Below, in pieces: positions 17,002 through 25,588 of a stretch of 64,000 nucleotides of DNA. This DNA is from Ascidiimonas sp046199005 (lineage in GTDB: Bacteria; Bacteroidota; Bacteroidia; Flavobacteriales; Flavobacteriaceae). Position numbers and translations under genes: made by a program. How positions within the stretch are numbered: the first letter of the stretch is position 1; each line of letters opens with the position of its first letter. The notes beneath the pieces were generated by a model. That model ran no database searches. It was not told where the DNA came from and saw only the letters and a list, made by a program, of their open reading frames with translations. The stretch is from contig CP176050.1 in NCBI GenBank assembly GCA_046199005.1, positions 1,426,001 through 1,490,000 on the forward strand. The letters run 5' to 3'.

Positions 17002-17302
17002 TTTTGTAATCCAAATAATAGGTTATTTCTTAATATTATGTTTACAAATATATAAATCATTTTTTCTATTAGAATAAGAAATTACGTCAAAATTTGTGTT
17101 TTTTTAACTGATAATCAGTCATTTTAACAGTTCTCTGTCAGAGCTATTAAATTAACTAATAGTTAATGTGTAGAAAGCTCATCACTTTCTTATCAGAAGT
17201 TTTATCTCGCAATTCCTGTTCCTTTTAGCCATACTGTATTTATTTTTTCTGCCTCGGCTAAACTTGTTATTTTTGTGGCGTAAATTCACCTAATTAATCC
17301 AA
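17002..17302. promoter_or_regulatory. RDD/purM intergenic region with two palindromes and promoters
   Basis: Minus-strand TATATTTG at 17045-17052 serves the RDD gene. Plus-strand TATTTTTG at 17268-17275 serves purM. Between them are two short palindromes, ACTGATAATCAGT (17107-17119) and TTAACTAATAGTTAA (17152-17166), which could be regulator sites. Both are over 100 bases from the purM start point, so a role in purine control is only a guess. Confidence 0.5.
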
Positions 17303-18481
17303 ATGAACCAATCGTCAAGTCAACGTTATACAGCAAGGGGTGTTTCTGCTGCTAAAGAAGATGTACATAATGCCATTAAAAATATTGATAAGGGACTTTT
17401 CCCTAAGGCATTTTGTAAAATTATCCCTGATTACTTAACGGGTGACGAAGACCATTGCCTCGTCATGCACGCAGATGGAGCAGGAACGAAGTCTTCGCTT
17501 GCATATATGTATTGGAAAGAAACTGGAGATTTGTCTGTCTGGAAAGGAGTTGCACAGGATGCACTCGTAATGAATATAGACGACTTGTTATGTGTAGGTG
17601 CCACAGATCATATTCTTTTATCCTCTACCATCGGAAGAAATAAAAACTGTATTCCCGGAGAAGTTATTGCTGCCATCATAAATGGTACGGAAGAACTTAT
17701 AGAAGAATTGCGCGCGTATGGCGTTTCGATACATAGCACAGGAGGAGAAACAGCAGATGTGGGAGATCTGGTTCGTACGATCATTGTAGACTCAACGGTC
17801 ACCGCACGGATGAAGAAAGCAGATGTGATAGACAATGCGAATATCAGACCAGGAGATGTGATCGTGGGACTTGCCTCTTATGGCCAGGCCTCCTATGAAA
17901 AGGAATATAACGGTGGCATGGGAAGTAATGGACTTACTTCTGCAAGACATGATGTATTTTCCAAGTATTTGGCAGAGAAGTATCCGGAAAGTTTTGACCC
18001 TGCAGTACCCAAAGATTTAATTTATTCTGGGAATAAGAAGTTAACAGATACAGTTGCCGGAAGCGCTCTTGATGCAGGTAAATTGGTATTATCACCTACC
18101 AGAACTTATGCACCTGTAATTAAATCGGTATTTGAACAGATTGACAGATCTTATATTCACGGTATGGTGCACTGTAGCGGAGGCGCACAAACCAAGATAC
18201 TACATTTTATAGAGCAGTTGCATGTAATTAAAGACAACCTTTTTGAAGTTCCACCGCTATTTAAACTTATTCAGGAAGAGTCTGGTACCGACTGGAAAGA
18301 AATGTATCAGGTATTTAACTGCGGTCATCGAATGGAACTGTATGTAGATCCTTCAGTGGCAGAAGAGTTGATCACTATATCAAACGCTTTTAATATTGAT
18401 GCTAAAGTGATCGGTAGAGTGGAAGAAGCCCCTCAAAAGTCATTGAGTATTCATAGCGAATACGGTTCTTTTACCTGGTAA
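17303..18481 (+). CDS. purM: Phosphoribosylformylglycinamidine cyclo-ligase (AIR synthase)
   Basis: 392 residues, a little longer than the E. coli enzyme (about 345) but normal for Bacteroidota. It catalyses ATP-dependent ring closure of FGAM to AIR in purine synthesis. Visible features are HADGAGTKSSLAY (ATP/substrate loop, about 56-68), MNIDDLLCVGA (about 94-104), the STGGETADV segment (about 144-152) and a C-terminal FNCGHRMEL (about 338-346). It is monocistronic, with its own promoter at 17268-17275. Other pur genes are not in the window, apart from guaB and apt. Confidence 0.9.
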   Translation: MNQSSSQRYTARGVSAAKEDVHNAIKNIDKGLFPKAFCKIIPDYLTGDEDHCLVMHADGAGTKSSLAYMYWKETGDLSVWKGVAQDALVMNIDDLLCVGATDHILLSSTIGRNKNCIPGEVIAAIINGTEELIEELRAYGVSIHSTGGETADVGDLVRTIIVDSTVTARMKKADVIDNANIRPGDVIVGLASYGQASYEKEYNGGMGSNGLTSARHDVFSKYLAEKYPESFDPAVPKDLIYSGNKKLTDTVAGSALDAGKLVLSPTRTYAPVIKSVFEQIDRSYIHGMVHCSGGAQTKILHFIEQLHVIKDNLFEVPPLFKLIQEESGTDWKEMYQVFNCGHRMELYVDPSVAEELITISNAFNIDAKVIGRVEEAPQKSLSIHSEYGSFTW

Positions 18482-18607
18482 ATCTACATGAGCAGGAGAA
18501 GTTCGCACGGAAACTCAGAGAAATTCGTACATTAGTAAGACAATCGGCTATGCCGAGGTATCATACGAAAAAAAATAAATGATCGTTTTACTAATAAAGA
18601 TAAGGTT

Positions 18608-19051
18608 ATGAATAGAAAAGAGTTTTTGCGGTCTATTGGTGCTGGTGCGGCAATGGCTTTAATTCTTCCCTGTGTTCAGGGTTGTTCCGGCGATAGTGGT
18701 CCCGATGGTCCGGTTTTGACAACCGGCGATGTTGATTTTACCATAGACCTTACTTCTCCAGAAGCAGATGCTTTACAGAATAACGGCGGATTTATCATTA
18801 AGCCAGAAATTAACAATAATACCGGGGTAGTGGTGGCGAGAAATCTTAGTGGCGAGTTTGTAGCTGCCACCCGAAAGTGCAGCCATGAAGGCAATAAAAG
18901 AGTCGTTTTTCAAAACAACGAATTTTTCTGTCCCGTACATGGTGCGAGATTCAATCAAAGTGGTACAGGCTTAAATTCATTCGGAAGTGGAGGCCTTACC
19001 ATTTATAACACACAGGTAAATGGGAATATTCTGAGGGTTTTTTCTACGTAA
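18608..19051 (+). CDS. Rieske [2Fe-2S] lipoprotein
   Basis: 147 residues. C91-x-H93 and C108-x2-H111 form a complete Rieske cluster-binding pattern (CSH...CPVHG). The N-terminus (NRKEFLRSIGAGAAMAL) resembles a Tat-like or lipoprotein signal and ends at the lipobox VQGC with Cys26, so the protein is likely anchored in the periplasm or on the surface. Such stand-alone Rieske lipoproteins carry electrons for unknown partners. It is the first of five closely packed genes (thioredoxin, ApbE, DUF4266, DUF3570), and the next starts 28 bases on. Confidence 0.88.
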   Translation: MNRKEFLRSIGAGAAMALILPCVQGCSGDSGPDGPVLTTGDVDFTIDLTSPEADALQNNGGFIIKPEINNNTGVVVARNLSGEFVAATRKCSHEGNKRVVFQNNEFFCPVHGARFNQSGTGLNSFGSGGLTIYNTQVNGNILRVFST

Positions 19052-19079
19052 ACGCGCTGTTTTACAAACCATTACCTAG

Positions 19080-19517
19080 ATGAAAATAGTTTCTACGATT
19101 TTACTGATATTCTTTTCGCTAAACGCGGTCGCGCAAGAATGGCACGATGAATTCACTGATGCCAAACAGATCGCACAACAAAAAAAACAACCTATTTTAC
19201 TTGTGTTTGCGGGTTCAGATTGGTGTGCCCCTTGTATAAAGCTTGAAAGGAAGGTTTGGGACTCTTCTGCTTTCATAGAATTTGCTAATGAAAATCTGGT
19301 TTTACTAAAGGCAGACTTTCCCAGAAAAAAAATAAACCAATTGTCAGATGAACTACAGGATCAAAATCGGGCGCTGGCTGAAAAATACAATCCGCAAGGA
19401 TACTTTCCCTGGGTAGTATTGCTCGATGAAAACGGTTTTCAAAAATCGGTGATCATACCCGGTAGAAAAGATTCCCCGCAAGACATCATTAACAAAATAA
19501 AAGGTAAGCTCCCTTGA
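19080..19517 (+). CDS. Secreted thioredoxin-like protein
   Basis: 145 residues. Signal peptide of about 19 residues, then a thioredoxin fold with the active site DWCAPC (Cys49 and Cys52) and a later cis-proline region YFPWVVLLDENG. It resembles Thioredoxin_7-type periplasmic reductases with a W(C)APCxKLE motif. It probably keeps thiols reduced in partner proteins of the cluster; the Cys-rich tail of the DUF4266 protein is an attractive substrate, but that is inference. The stop codon overlaps the apbE start (TTGA). Confidence 0.85.
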   Translation: MKIVSTILLIFFSLNAVAQEWHDEFTDAKQIAQQKKQPILLVFAGSDWCAPCIKLERKVWDSSAFIEFANENLVLLKADFPRKKINQLSDELQDQNRALAEKYNPQGYFPWVVLLDENGFQKSVIIPGRKDSPQDIINKIKGKLP

Positions 19518-20503
19518 AGTACGCTTTTCTCATAACCTTCTTATTGTTTTCGTTGTTGTCATCTGCACAAAACGTGCTTAAAAAACAAACGATCAAACTT
19601 ATGGGAAGTCGGTTTGATATTAGCGTTGTTTCTACCTCAGAAGAAAAAGCAGATCATTACATTGACGAAGCGATTAATGAAATAAGACGTATTGAGAAAA
19701 TGATATCTTCATGGGATTCTCTGTCCCAGACGTCTCTAATTAATAAAAACGCAGGAATAAAACCGGTGAAAGTCGCTAAAGAACTGTATGATTTAATTGA
19801 ACGTTGTTTGCAGTTGTCGAAAATCACCGAAGGAGCTTTTGATATTTCGTATGCTTCTATCGATAAAGTCTGGTACTTTGATAAACCAATGACCAAATTA
19901 CCTTCAAAAGAAAGTATTCAAAACTCAGTTCGAAAGGTGGGATATCAAAATATCATACTTGATCATGAGCAACAAACAGTTTTTCTGAAATTAAAAGGAA
20001 TGAAAATTGGTTTTGGGGCTATTGGTAAAGGATATGCTGCCGATAAGGCTAGATCACTGTTAAAAGAGCACGGAGCCCTTGGGGGCATCATTAATGCTTC
20101 TGGTGATCTTACTACCTGGGGCAATCAGCCGGATGGAAAGGACTGGACCGTTGGAATTACCAACCCGCTAAATAAAAATAAAGTGTTTTCCTGGTTTCCT
20201 GTAAAAAATGCTGCTGTAGCGACTTCCGGTAATTATGAAAAATTTGTAACTTTCAATGATAAGAAATACAGCCATATTATTGATCCCAGAACAGGATACC
20301 CAGCTTCCGGAATTGCGAGTGTAACCATTTTTTCGGAGAGTGCAGAATTATGCGATGCACTTGCTACAGCGGTTTATATAATGGGAACAGATGCCGGACT
20401 TTATTTTATTAATCAATTAAAGGGAATAGAATGCGTGCTGGTAGATGATCAGAATAAAGTACACACATCAGGTAATATTGTTTTAAATACCATAAAGCCA
20501 TGA
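19514..20503 (+). CDS. apbE: FAD:protein FMN transferase (ApbE)
   Basis: 329 residues with a signal peptide of about 18 residues, so it acts in the periplasm. It transfers FMN from FAD to a Thr or Ser of target proteins. ApbE hallmarks are GFGAIGKGYAAD (about 166-177), INASGDLTTWG (about 193-203), ATSGNYEKF (about 236-244) and HIIDPRTG (254-261). The start is a TTG overlapping the thioredoxin stop; no ATG is available at the N-terminus. The end overlaps the DUF4266 start (ATGA). No target with a standard FMN-binding motif is present in the window. Confidence 0.92.
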   Translation: MKYAFLITFLLFSLLSSAQNVLKKQTIKLMGSRFDISVVSTSEEKADHYIDEAINEIRRIEKMISSWDSLSQTSLINKNAGIKPVKVAKELYDLIERCLQLSKITEGAFDISYASIDKVWYFDKPMTKLPSKESIQNSVRKVGYQNIILDHEQQTVFLKLKGMKIGFGAIGKGYAADKARSLLKEHGALGGIINASGDLTTWGNQPDGKDWTVGITNPLNKNKVFSWFPVKNAAVATSGNYEKFVTFNDKKYSHIIDPRTGYPASGIASVTIFSESAELCDALATAVYIMGTDAGLYFINQLKGIECVLVDDQNKVHTSGNIVLNTIKP

Positions 20504-20709
20504 AAAATTTAGTGTTGTTATTGCTTGCAGTGATCTCTTTATCATCTTGTGTGGTGGTAAAAGAGTATGACAAGGTATATTTAAATGATGAGGAGATGGC
20601 GTTGATAGCCAAAAGAATAGAAATGTTTGAAACCAATTTTCACATATACAGAGAAGCGGCTTCCGGAGCAAACGGAGGTAAAACCGGAGGTGGTTGCGGC
20701 TGTAACTGA
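20500..20709 (+). CDS. DUF4266 small lipoprotein with Cys-rich C-terminus
   Basis: 69 residues. The lipoprotein signal ends at Cys17 (SLSSC). A conserved helix (EYDKVYLNDEEMALIAKRIEMFETNF) is followed by a Gly-rich tail finishing GGGCGCN, with Cys66 and Cys68. This matches the uncharacterised DUF4266 family, which as I know it is regularly encoded between apbE and a DUF3570 gene. The end could bind metal, be oxidised or be modified. The SGAN in the Gly-rich stretch only faintly recalls a flavinylation site. Confidence 0.85.
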   Translation: MKNLVLLLLAVISLSSCVVVKEYDKVYLNDEEMALIAKRIEMFETNFHIYREAASGANGGKTGGGCGCN

Positions 20710-20727
20710 TGATGTTTAAACCAACCA

Positions 20728-22008
20728 ATGAAAAACTATCTATTCGTTTTTATTTGTATACTACTTACAGTTCACCTGCAAGCACAAGATAAAGAACCTG
20801 TTACCTACAAGAAAAAGGTATTGGAGTCTACAGAGGTAGACGTGCTCTTTAGTTATTACCGTCAGGATGGGAATAATGCGGCAGTCACCGGCGGCGAGGG
20901 TACCGAAGAACTCACAGATTACGCCCCTACTATAATTGTGAGCGTTCCTTTAAATGAGGATGAAGTGCTTACGGTGGATGCCGGTATCTCGGCCTATACT
21001 TCTGCCAGTTCCAGTAATATAAATCCGTTTGACGGTACCAATGAAGCTAATCCTTTTCTGGAATCTTCCGGTGCATCCAGAAATGATGTGTATGCTTATT
21101 TTATTCCTACCTTTTCGCACACTTCAGACGATCGCAATACCATTTGGACGGCCAACCTGAATGTAGCTGCGGAATATGATTATTTTTCGTTTGGTTTCGG
21201 AGGAAGTTACACCAAACTTTACAATGAAAAGAATACTGAAGTTGGGGTACGGGCACAGGTGTTTTTAGATAAATGGAATCCGCAATATCCTATCGAATTG
21301 CGTGATGGATTTTTTGACGACCGAATCACAGGTAATGGTACTTATTCACCTGATTTCACTTCCTTTGAAGATGAGCACAGAAATACCTATTCGCTTTCTT
21401 TTTCTTTTTCACAGATCCTAACCAAAACCTTGCAGGGATCATTATTTTTAGATGTTGCCTTGCAGGAAGGGTTGCTTTCTACTCCCTTTCAGCGCGTATA
21501 TTTTCAAGATCGTGAAGATTTCTTTATTCAGCAATTTCAATTGGCAGATGATGTAGAACGATTACCGGATACACGCTTCAAAATTCCGTTAGGAGGACGT
21601 CTGAATTACTATTTGAATGATTGGCTCACATTTAGAACTTATTATCGTTATTATTGGGACGATTGGGGCATTTCTTCTCATACAGCAAGTATTGAAGTTC
21701 CTGTTAAAATAAACAATAAATTCACTGTATATCCCAGTTACCGTTTTTACAGTCAGACAGCGGCAGATTATTTCTATAGGAAAGAGGAGGCCAGGTCTGA
21801 TTTTGAATTTTACACTTCAGATTTTGATCTTTCTGCCTTTGATGCGCATCAGATAGGTGGTGGGATTACTTACAAAGATATTCTTACGAGGGCGCACATC
21901 TGGAAATTTGGTCTGAAAAGTATAGATCTCAGATATAACTATTACGAACGTACCAATGGTTTAAATGCTTCTATTGTGGCCATAGGTTTCAAATTTGTAC
22001 AGGATTAA
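20728..22008 (+). CDS. DUF3570 outer-membrane beta-barrel protein
   Basis: 426 residues. Signal peptide of about 20 residues. The whole mature part is rich in alternating aromatic strands (YRYYWDDWG, FKIPLGGRLNYYL and others) and ends VAIGFKFVQD, as expected for an outer-membrane barrel of about 16-18 strands. It belongs to the DUF3570 family, the usual partner of DUF4266. Last gene of the five-gene redox cluster, 18 bases after DUF4266. It may export, display or accept electrons or modified peptide at the cell surface; not established. Confidence 0.85.
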   Translation: MKNYLFVFICILLTVHLQAQDKEPVTYKKKVLESTEVDVLFSYYRQDGNNAAVTGGEGTEELTDYAPTIIVSVPLNEDEVLTVDAGISAYTSASSSNINPFDGTNEANPFLESSGASRNDVYAYFIPTFSHTSDDRNTIWTANLNVAAEYDYFSFGFGGSYTKLYNEKNTEVGVRAQVFLDKWNPQYPIELRDGFFDDRITGNGTYSPDFTSFEDEHRNTYSLSFSFSQILTKTLQGSLFLDVALQEGLLSTPFQRVYFQDREDFFIQQFQLADDVERLPDTRFKIPLGGRLNYYLNDWLTFRTYYRYYWDDWGISSHTASIEVPVKINNKFTVYPSYRFYSQTAADYFYRKEEARSDFEFYTSDFDLSAFDAHQIGGGITYKDILTRAHIWKFGLKSIDLRYNYYERTNGLNASIVAIGFKFVQD

Positions 22009-22090
22009 TAACGTACACCTTCTTAAGAGTTCTATTTTATCCTGTTTTATCTTTTTGTATTAGCTTTATGGTCCAACATGGTGGCCAGTC

Positions 22091-22624
22091 TTATGAAGAC
22101 GGATCATGATCAGATAATAATTGATCAATTTTATCAATTTTTGGAGCTATGTATACTTTGCAAAAGGGTTTTTCCGGGTCTTTGCCGTAATAATTCTGAT
22201 AGGTTTCTGACGAGGGCTTGAATTTGTGAAAAGGTAAAATTTTGGTAATGATTGGAGCTTCAAAATCCGTTTGAAACTCTTGAAGTAGCTTTTCTATATT
22301 TTTTTTATCGTTTTCTCTGAAATAGTAAATGGCAGAACGGTATTTTGTCCTCATTTGATGTTTGCCGGTACAACTATGGGTATGCAAATGAATCTTTATG
22401 AGTTGATGCATGTGTATTACGGTTTCATCGTAATGAACAATTACGGCTTCCGAAAAAGTATGATAGGGTGCTGAAGAAGAGATCCAGCCTTGCGATACTT
22501 TATCAACACCTGTAACAGCATTAAATACTGCTTCGGTACACCAATGGCAACCCCCACCAAAACCAATTTGAGCTTTTATTTCTCTCATTAAGGTAAAATT
22601 ACGATCATTTGATGAATCGTTCAT
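22091..22624 (-). CDS. msrA: Peptide-methionine (S)-S-oxide reductase (MsrA)
   Basis: 177 residues. The active-site loop is GGGCHWC with Cys26 as the expected nucleophile and Cys29 nearby; the usual Phe between the two is replaced by His, a variant seen in Bacteroidota. The HSCTGKHQMRTKYRSAIYY region (about 84-102) and the C-terminal HKFKPSSETYQNYY stretch complete the family pattern. It reduces methionine sulfoxide in proteins. There is no signal peptide, so it is cytoplasmic. A second possible start lies at 22588. Confidence 0.88.
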   Translation of the reverse strand: MNDSSNDRNFTLMREIKAQIGFGGGCHWCTEAVFNAVTGVDKVSQGWISSSAPYHTFSEAVIVHYDETVIHMHQLIKIHLHTHSCTGKHQMRTKYRSAIYYFRENDKKNIEKLLQEFQTDFEAPIITKILPFHKFKPSSETYQNYYGKDPEKPFCKVYIAPKIDKIDQLLSDHDPSS

Positions 22625-22747
22625 TTGTATAAAACCTTACCATAAATTACAAATTATTTACAATTATGAGATCGATGCTGTCTATTATAATCCGTAAAAA
22701 AATGATAACTTTACAGCCGTCTTAAAGCAGACTAATAGCACGCATTC

Positions 22748-23824
22748 ATGTTAGATAAATTAAATATAGTAAAGCAGCGTTTTGATGAGATCGCCGACCT
22801 GATTATTCAGCCGGATGTGATCGCAGATCAAAAACGGTATGTACCTCTTAATAAGGAATATTCAGATCTTAAATTAATCGTTGAAAAACGAGATGTTTAC
22901 ATTCAGCTTCAAAACAATATTCAGGAGGCCAAAGAGATTATAGCAGATGGTAGTGATGCCGAGATGGTGGAGATGGCGAAGATGCAACTGGAGGAGGCAG
23001 AAGAGGCCATGGGGCCGCTGGAAGAAGAAATTAAGTTTTTATTGATACCCAAAGAACCGGAAGACGCTAAGAATGCCGTCATGGAGATAAGAGCGGGAAC
23101 AGGAGGAGACGAAGCCAGTATTTTTGCAGGAGACCTGTATCGCATGTACTCAAAGTTTTGTGAGTCTAAAGGATGGCGCACATCTACTATTTCTTTTAAT
23201 GAGGGTACTTCAGGCGGTTTTAAAGAGATCATATTTAACGTGGAAGGCGAAGATGTTTACGGTACGCTCAAGTTCGAAGCAGGGGTGCATCGTGTACAGC
23301 GGGTGCCTCAGACCGAAACGCAGGGAAGAGTTCATACCTCTGCTGCAACAGTCATGGTGCTTCCGGAAGCAGAAGAGTTTGATGTAGAGCTTGACATGTC
23401 TGAAGTGAAGATCATTAGAACAACGTCTACAGGACCTGGTGGTCAAAGTGTAAATACCACTTATTCCGCCATTCACCTCATACATAATCCTACTGGTGTA
23501 GAAGCGCGTTGTCAGGATGAAAAATCTCAGCATAAAAATCTTGAAAAAGCCATTAAAGTGCTTCGATCCCGTTTGTATGAAATGGAACTCGCTAAAAAAC
23601 AGGAAGCCGATTCGGAGAAACGTAAAAGCATGGTAAGTTCCGGAGATAGAAGTGCAAAGATCAGAACATACAACTACCCACAGAGCCGGGTGACCGATCA
23701 TCGTATTGGTCTTACATTATATGATCTTGATAACATTATAAATGGAGATATCTCCAAGATCATAGAAGAACTTAAAATGGCTGAGAATACAGAAAAACTC
23801 AAAGAAGCCAATGAACTTTTATAG
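22748..23824 (+). CDS. prfA: Peptide chain release factor 1
   Basis: 358 residues, the usual RF1 length. The catalytic GGQ is at 231-233 within TGPGGQSVNT. The stop-codon recognition tripeptide is P187-Q-T189, the PxT form of RF1 (reads UAA and UAG), not the SPF of RF2, and there is no internal frameshift as in RF2. The N-terminal PCRF domain spans about 15-205. It is followed by a strong terminator. Confidence 0.96.
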   Translation: MLDKLNIVKQRFDEIADLIIQPDVIADQKRYVPLNKEYSDLKLIVEKRDVYIQLQNNIQEAKEIIADGSDAEMVEMAKMQLEEAEEAMGPLEEEIKFLLIPKEPEDAKNAVMEIRAGTGGDEASIFAGDLYRMYSKFCESKGWRTSTISFNEGTSGGFKEIIFNVEGEDVYGTLKFEAGVHRVQRVPQTETQGRVHTSAATVMVLPEAEEFDVELDMSEVKIIRTTSTGPGGQSVNTTYSAIHLIHNPTGVEARCQDEKSQHKNLEKAIKVLRSRLYEMELAKKQEADSEKRKSMVSSGDRSAKIRTYNYPQSRVTDHRIGLTLYDLDNIINGDISKIIEELKMAENTEKLKEANELL

Positions 23825-23827
23825 AAA

Positions 23828-23854
23828 AAAGCCTTGTTATTCAAGGCTTTTTTT
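23828..23854 (+). terminator. Intrinsic terminator after prfA
   Basis: AAAGCCTTG (23828-23836), loop TTATT, CAAGGCTTT (23842-23850), then TTTT. Confidence 0.88.
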
Positions 23855-23878
23855 AGGTACCTATATAATCTCTAATTC

Positions 23879-24697
23879 ATGACGCTAGACCAATTATCTG
23901 CTCAGATAAAACTTAAAAGATCATTTTTGTGTGTAGGCCTTGATGTGGACCTCGATAAAATTCCAGCTCATTTGCTCAAGGAAGAAGACCCTATTTTTTC
24001 ATTTAACAAGGCTATAATTGATGCGACACATCAGTTGACAGTAGGTTATAAACCCAATACTGCATTCTATGAGGCTTATGGTATTAAAGGTTGGCAGTCT
24101 TTAAACAGAACCATTAATTATCTGAATGAGCATTATCCTGAGATATTTACTATTGCCGATGCGAAAAGAGGAGATATTGGTAATACCAGTAAGATGTATG
24201 CCAGAGCTTTTTTTGAAGATATGAATTTTGATTCTGTCACCGTCGCTCCTTACATGGGTCGTGATTCAGTAGAACCATTTCTTTCTTTTCAAGATAAGTA
24301 TACGATACTGTTGGCGCTAACCTCAAATCAGGGAGCTTATGATTTTCAGACGCAAATGATCAATGATCGGGAACTTTATAAATATGTGCTTGAAACTTCA
24401 AAGCATTATGAAAATAGCGATCGTTTAATGTATGTCATTGGCGCTACCAAAGCATCCTTTTTAGAAGAAATAAGAAAAATAGTGCCTCACAGTTTCTTAC
24501 TGGTCCCGGGAGTAGGAGCCCAGGGGGGGAGCCTTGAAGAAGTATGTAAGTACGGTATGACAAAAGATATAGGCTTATTGGTAAATTCTTCTCGTGGCAT
24601 CATTTATGCTTCCCGGGGAGATGATTTTGCAAATGCCGCAGCCACGAAGGCGGCTGAACTTCAGCAGCAAATGGAAGAAATACTGAATGCCAGATAA
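23879..24697 (+). CDS. pyrF: Orotidine-5'-phosphate decarboxylase (type 2)
   Basis: 272 residues, the longer type 2 form. It decarboxylates OMP to UMP, the last step of pyrimidine synthesis. The catalytic motif DAKRGDIGNT has Asp94, Lys96 and Asp99. Phosphate-binding features are FLLVPGVGAQGG (about 206-217) and the late VNSSRGIIYAS. It overlaps the next gene by 11 bases if that gene starts at 24687. Confidence 0.95.
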   Translation: MTLDQLSAQIKLKRSFLCVGLDVDLDKIPAHLLKEEDPIFSFNKAIIDATHQLTVGYKPNTAFYEAYGIKGWQSLNRTINYLNEHYPEIFTIADAKRGDIGNTSKMYARAFFEDMNFDSVTVAPYMGRDSVEPFLSFQDKYTILLALTSNQGAYDFQTQMINDRELYKYVLETSKHYENSDRLMYVIGATKASFLEEIRKIVPHSFLLVPGVGAQGGSLEEVCKYGMTKDIGLLVNSSRGIIYASRGDDFANAAATKAAELQQQMEEILNAR

Positions 24698-25499
24698 ACC
24701 TGAAATGCGACTCACAGATCAAACAGGAAGACATCTGGAACTGTCGGAACCTCCGCATAGAATTATTTCACTGGTACCCTCGCAAACAGAGCTGCTGGTC
24801 GACCTTGGGCTTTCCGACTACATTGTAGGTGTAACCAAATTCTGTGTGCATCCTGAACACTTACGCAAAGAAAAAACAGTAGTAGGAGGTACTAAGCAAG
24901 TTCGTTACGACAGGATAAAAAAGCTAAAGCCAGATCTGATACTTTGCAACAAAGAAGAGAATACGCTAGAGATGGTAAATAAACTGCAACCTATTGCTCC
25001 TGTGCACGTTTCAGATGTAAAAACCATATCAGATAATCTTGACCTGATCAAGCAATACGGAGAGTTGTTTGATTGTATAGAAAAGTCCAGACAACTTGTT
25101 GATAACATAGAACACGAGCGCAGTATATTTAAAGACAGTGTGAACAAAACCTATATTAAGAACGTACTGTATTTTATATGGCGGGACCCTTGGATGTCAA
25201 TAGGGAGCGATACATTTATTCATGCCATGCTAAAAGAGAATTATCTGGAGAATTACAATAAAGATCAGTTGCGATATCCAGAAATAGATCTAACTGAGGC
25301 CGCACGAAATAACCATCCTGATCTTATATTTTTATCTTCGGAACCCTATCCCTTTAAAGAAAAACATCGTAAAGAACTGCATACGATGTTCCCAGATAGT
25401 AAAATAATCAGAGTGGACGGTGAATTTTTTAGTTGGTACGGATCACGATTATTAAAAGCCTACAACTACTTTAAAGAGCTTCAGAAGCAATTGAGGTAG
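24687..25499 (+). CDS. BtuF/FhuD-like helical-backbone metal-receptor protein without signal peptide
   Basis: 270 residues. The fold of PF01497 substrate-binding proteins is seen: RIISLVPSQTELLVDLG near the start, GGTKQVRYDRIKKLKPDLIL (about 71-90) and a second lobe with WMSIGSDTFIH (about 166-176). Such proteins bind cobalamin or iron chelates in the periplasm, yet no signal peptide or lipobox exists from either possible start (24687, or ATG 24705 just after pyrF). It overlaps or abuts pyrF. It may be a cytoplasmic corrinoid or metallo-ligand binder. No ABC permease or ATPase is adjacent. Confidence 0.8.
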   Translation: MPDKPEMRLTDQTGRHLELSEPPHRIISLVPSQTELLVDLGLSDYIVGVTKFCVHPEHLRKEKTVVGGTKQVRYDRIKKLKPDLILCNKEENTLEMVNKLQPIAPVHVSDVKTISDNLDLIKQYGELFDCIEKSRQLVDNIEHERSIFKDSVNKTYIKNVLYFIWRDPWMSIGSDTFIHAMLKENYLENYNKDQLRYPEIDLTEAARNNHPDLIFLSSEPYPFKEKHRKELHTMFPDSKIIRVDGEFFSWYGSRLLKAYNYFKELQKQLR

Positions 25500-25561
25500 A
25501 GGTTGAGTTAAACATTTTGCATAAAAAATGTTAAGCTTACCATTCAAATTATTTAAGTTAG

Positions 25562-25569
25562 TACCTTTG
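25562..25569 (+). promoter_or_regulatory. -7 element TACCTTTG before hydrolase gene
   Basis: TACCTTTG matches TAnnTTTG. It lies 20 bases before the TTG start at 25589, so the leader is about 13 bases. No good -33 box. Confidence 0.5.
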
Positions 25570-25588
25570 AACCAAATTTTATTGTTGA

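Noticed and set aside
20500..20709. SGAN in DUF4266 as an ApbE flavinylation site
   Set aside because: The motif lacks the upstream Asp and the acceptor Thr/Ser context of known sites; kept only as a weak idea.
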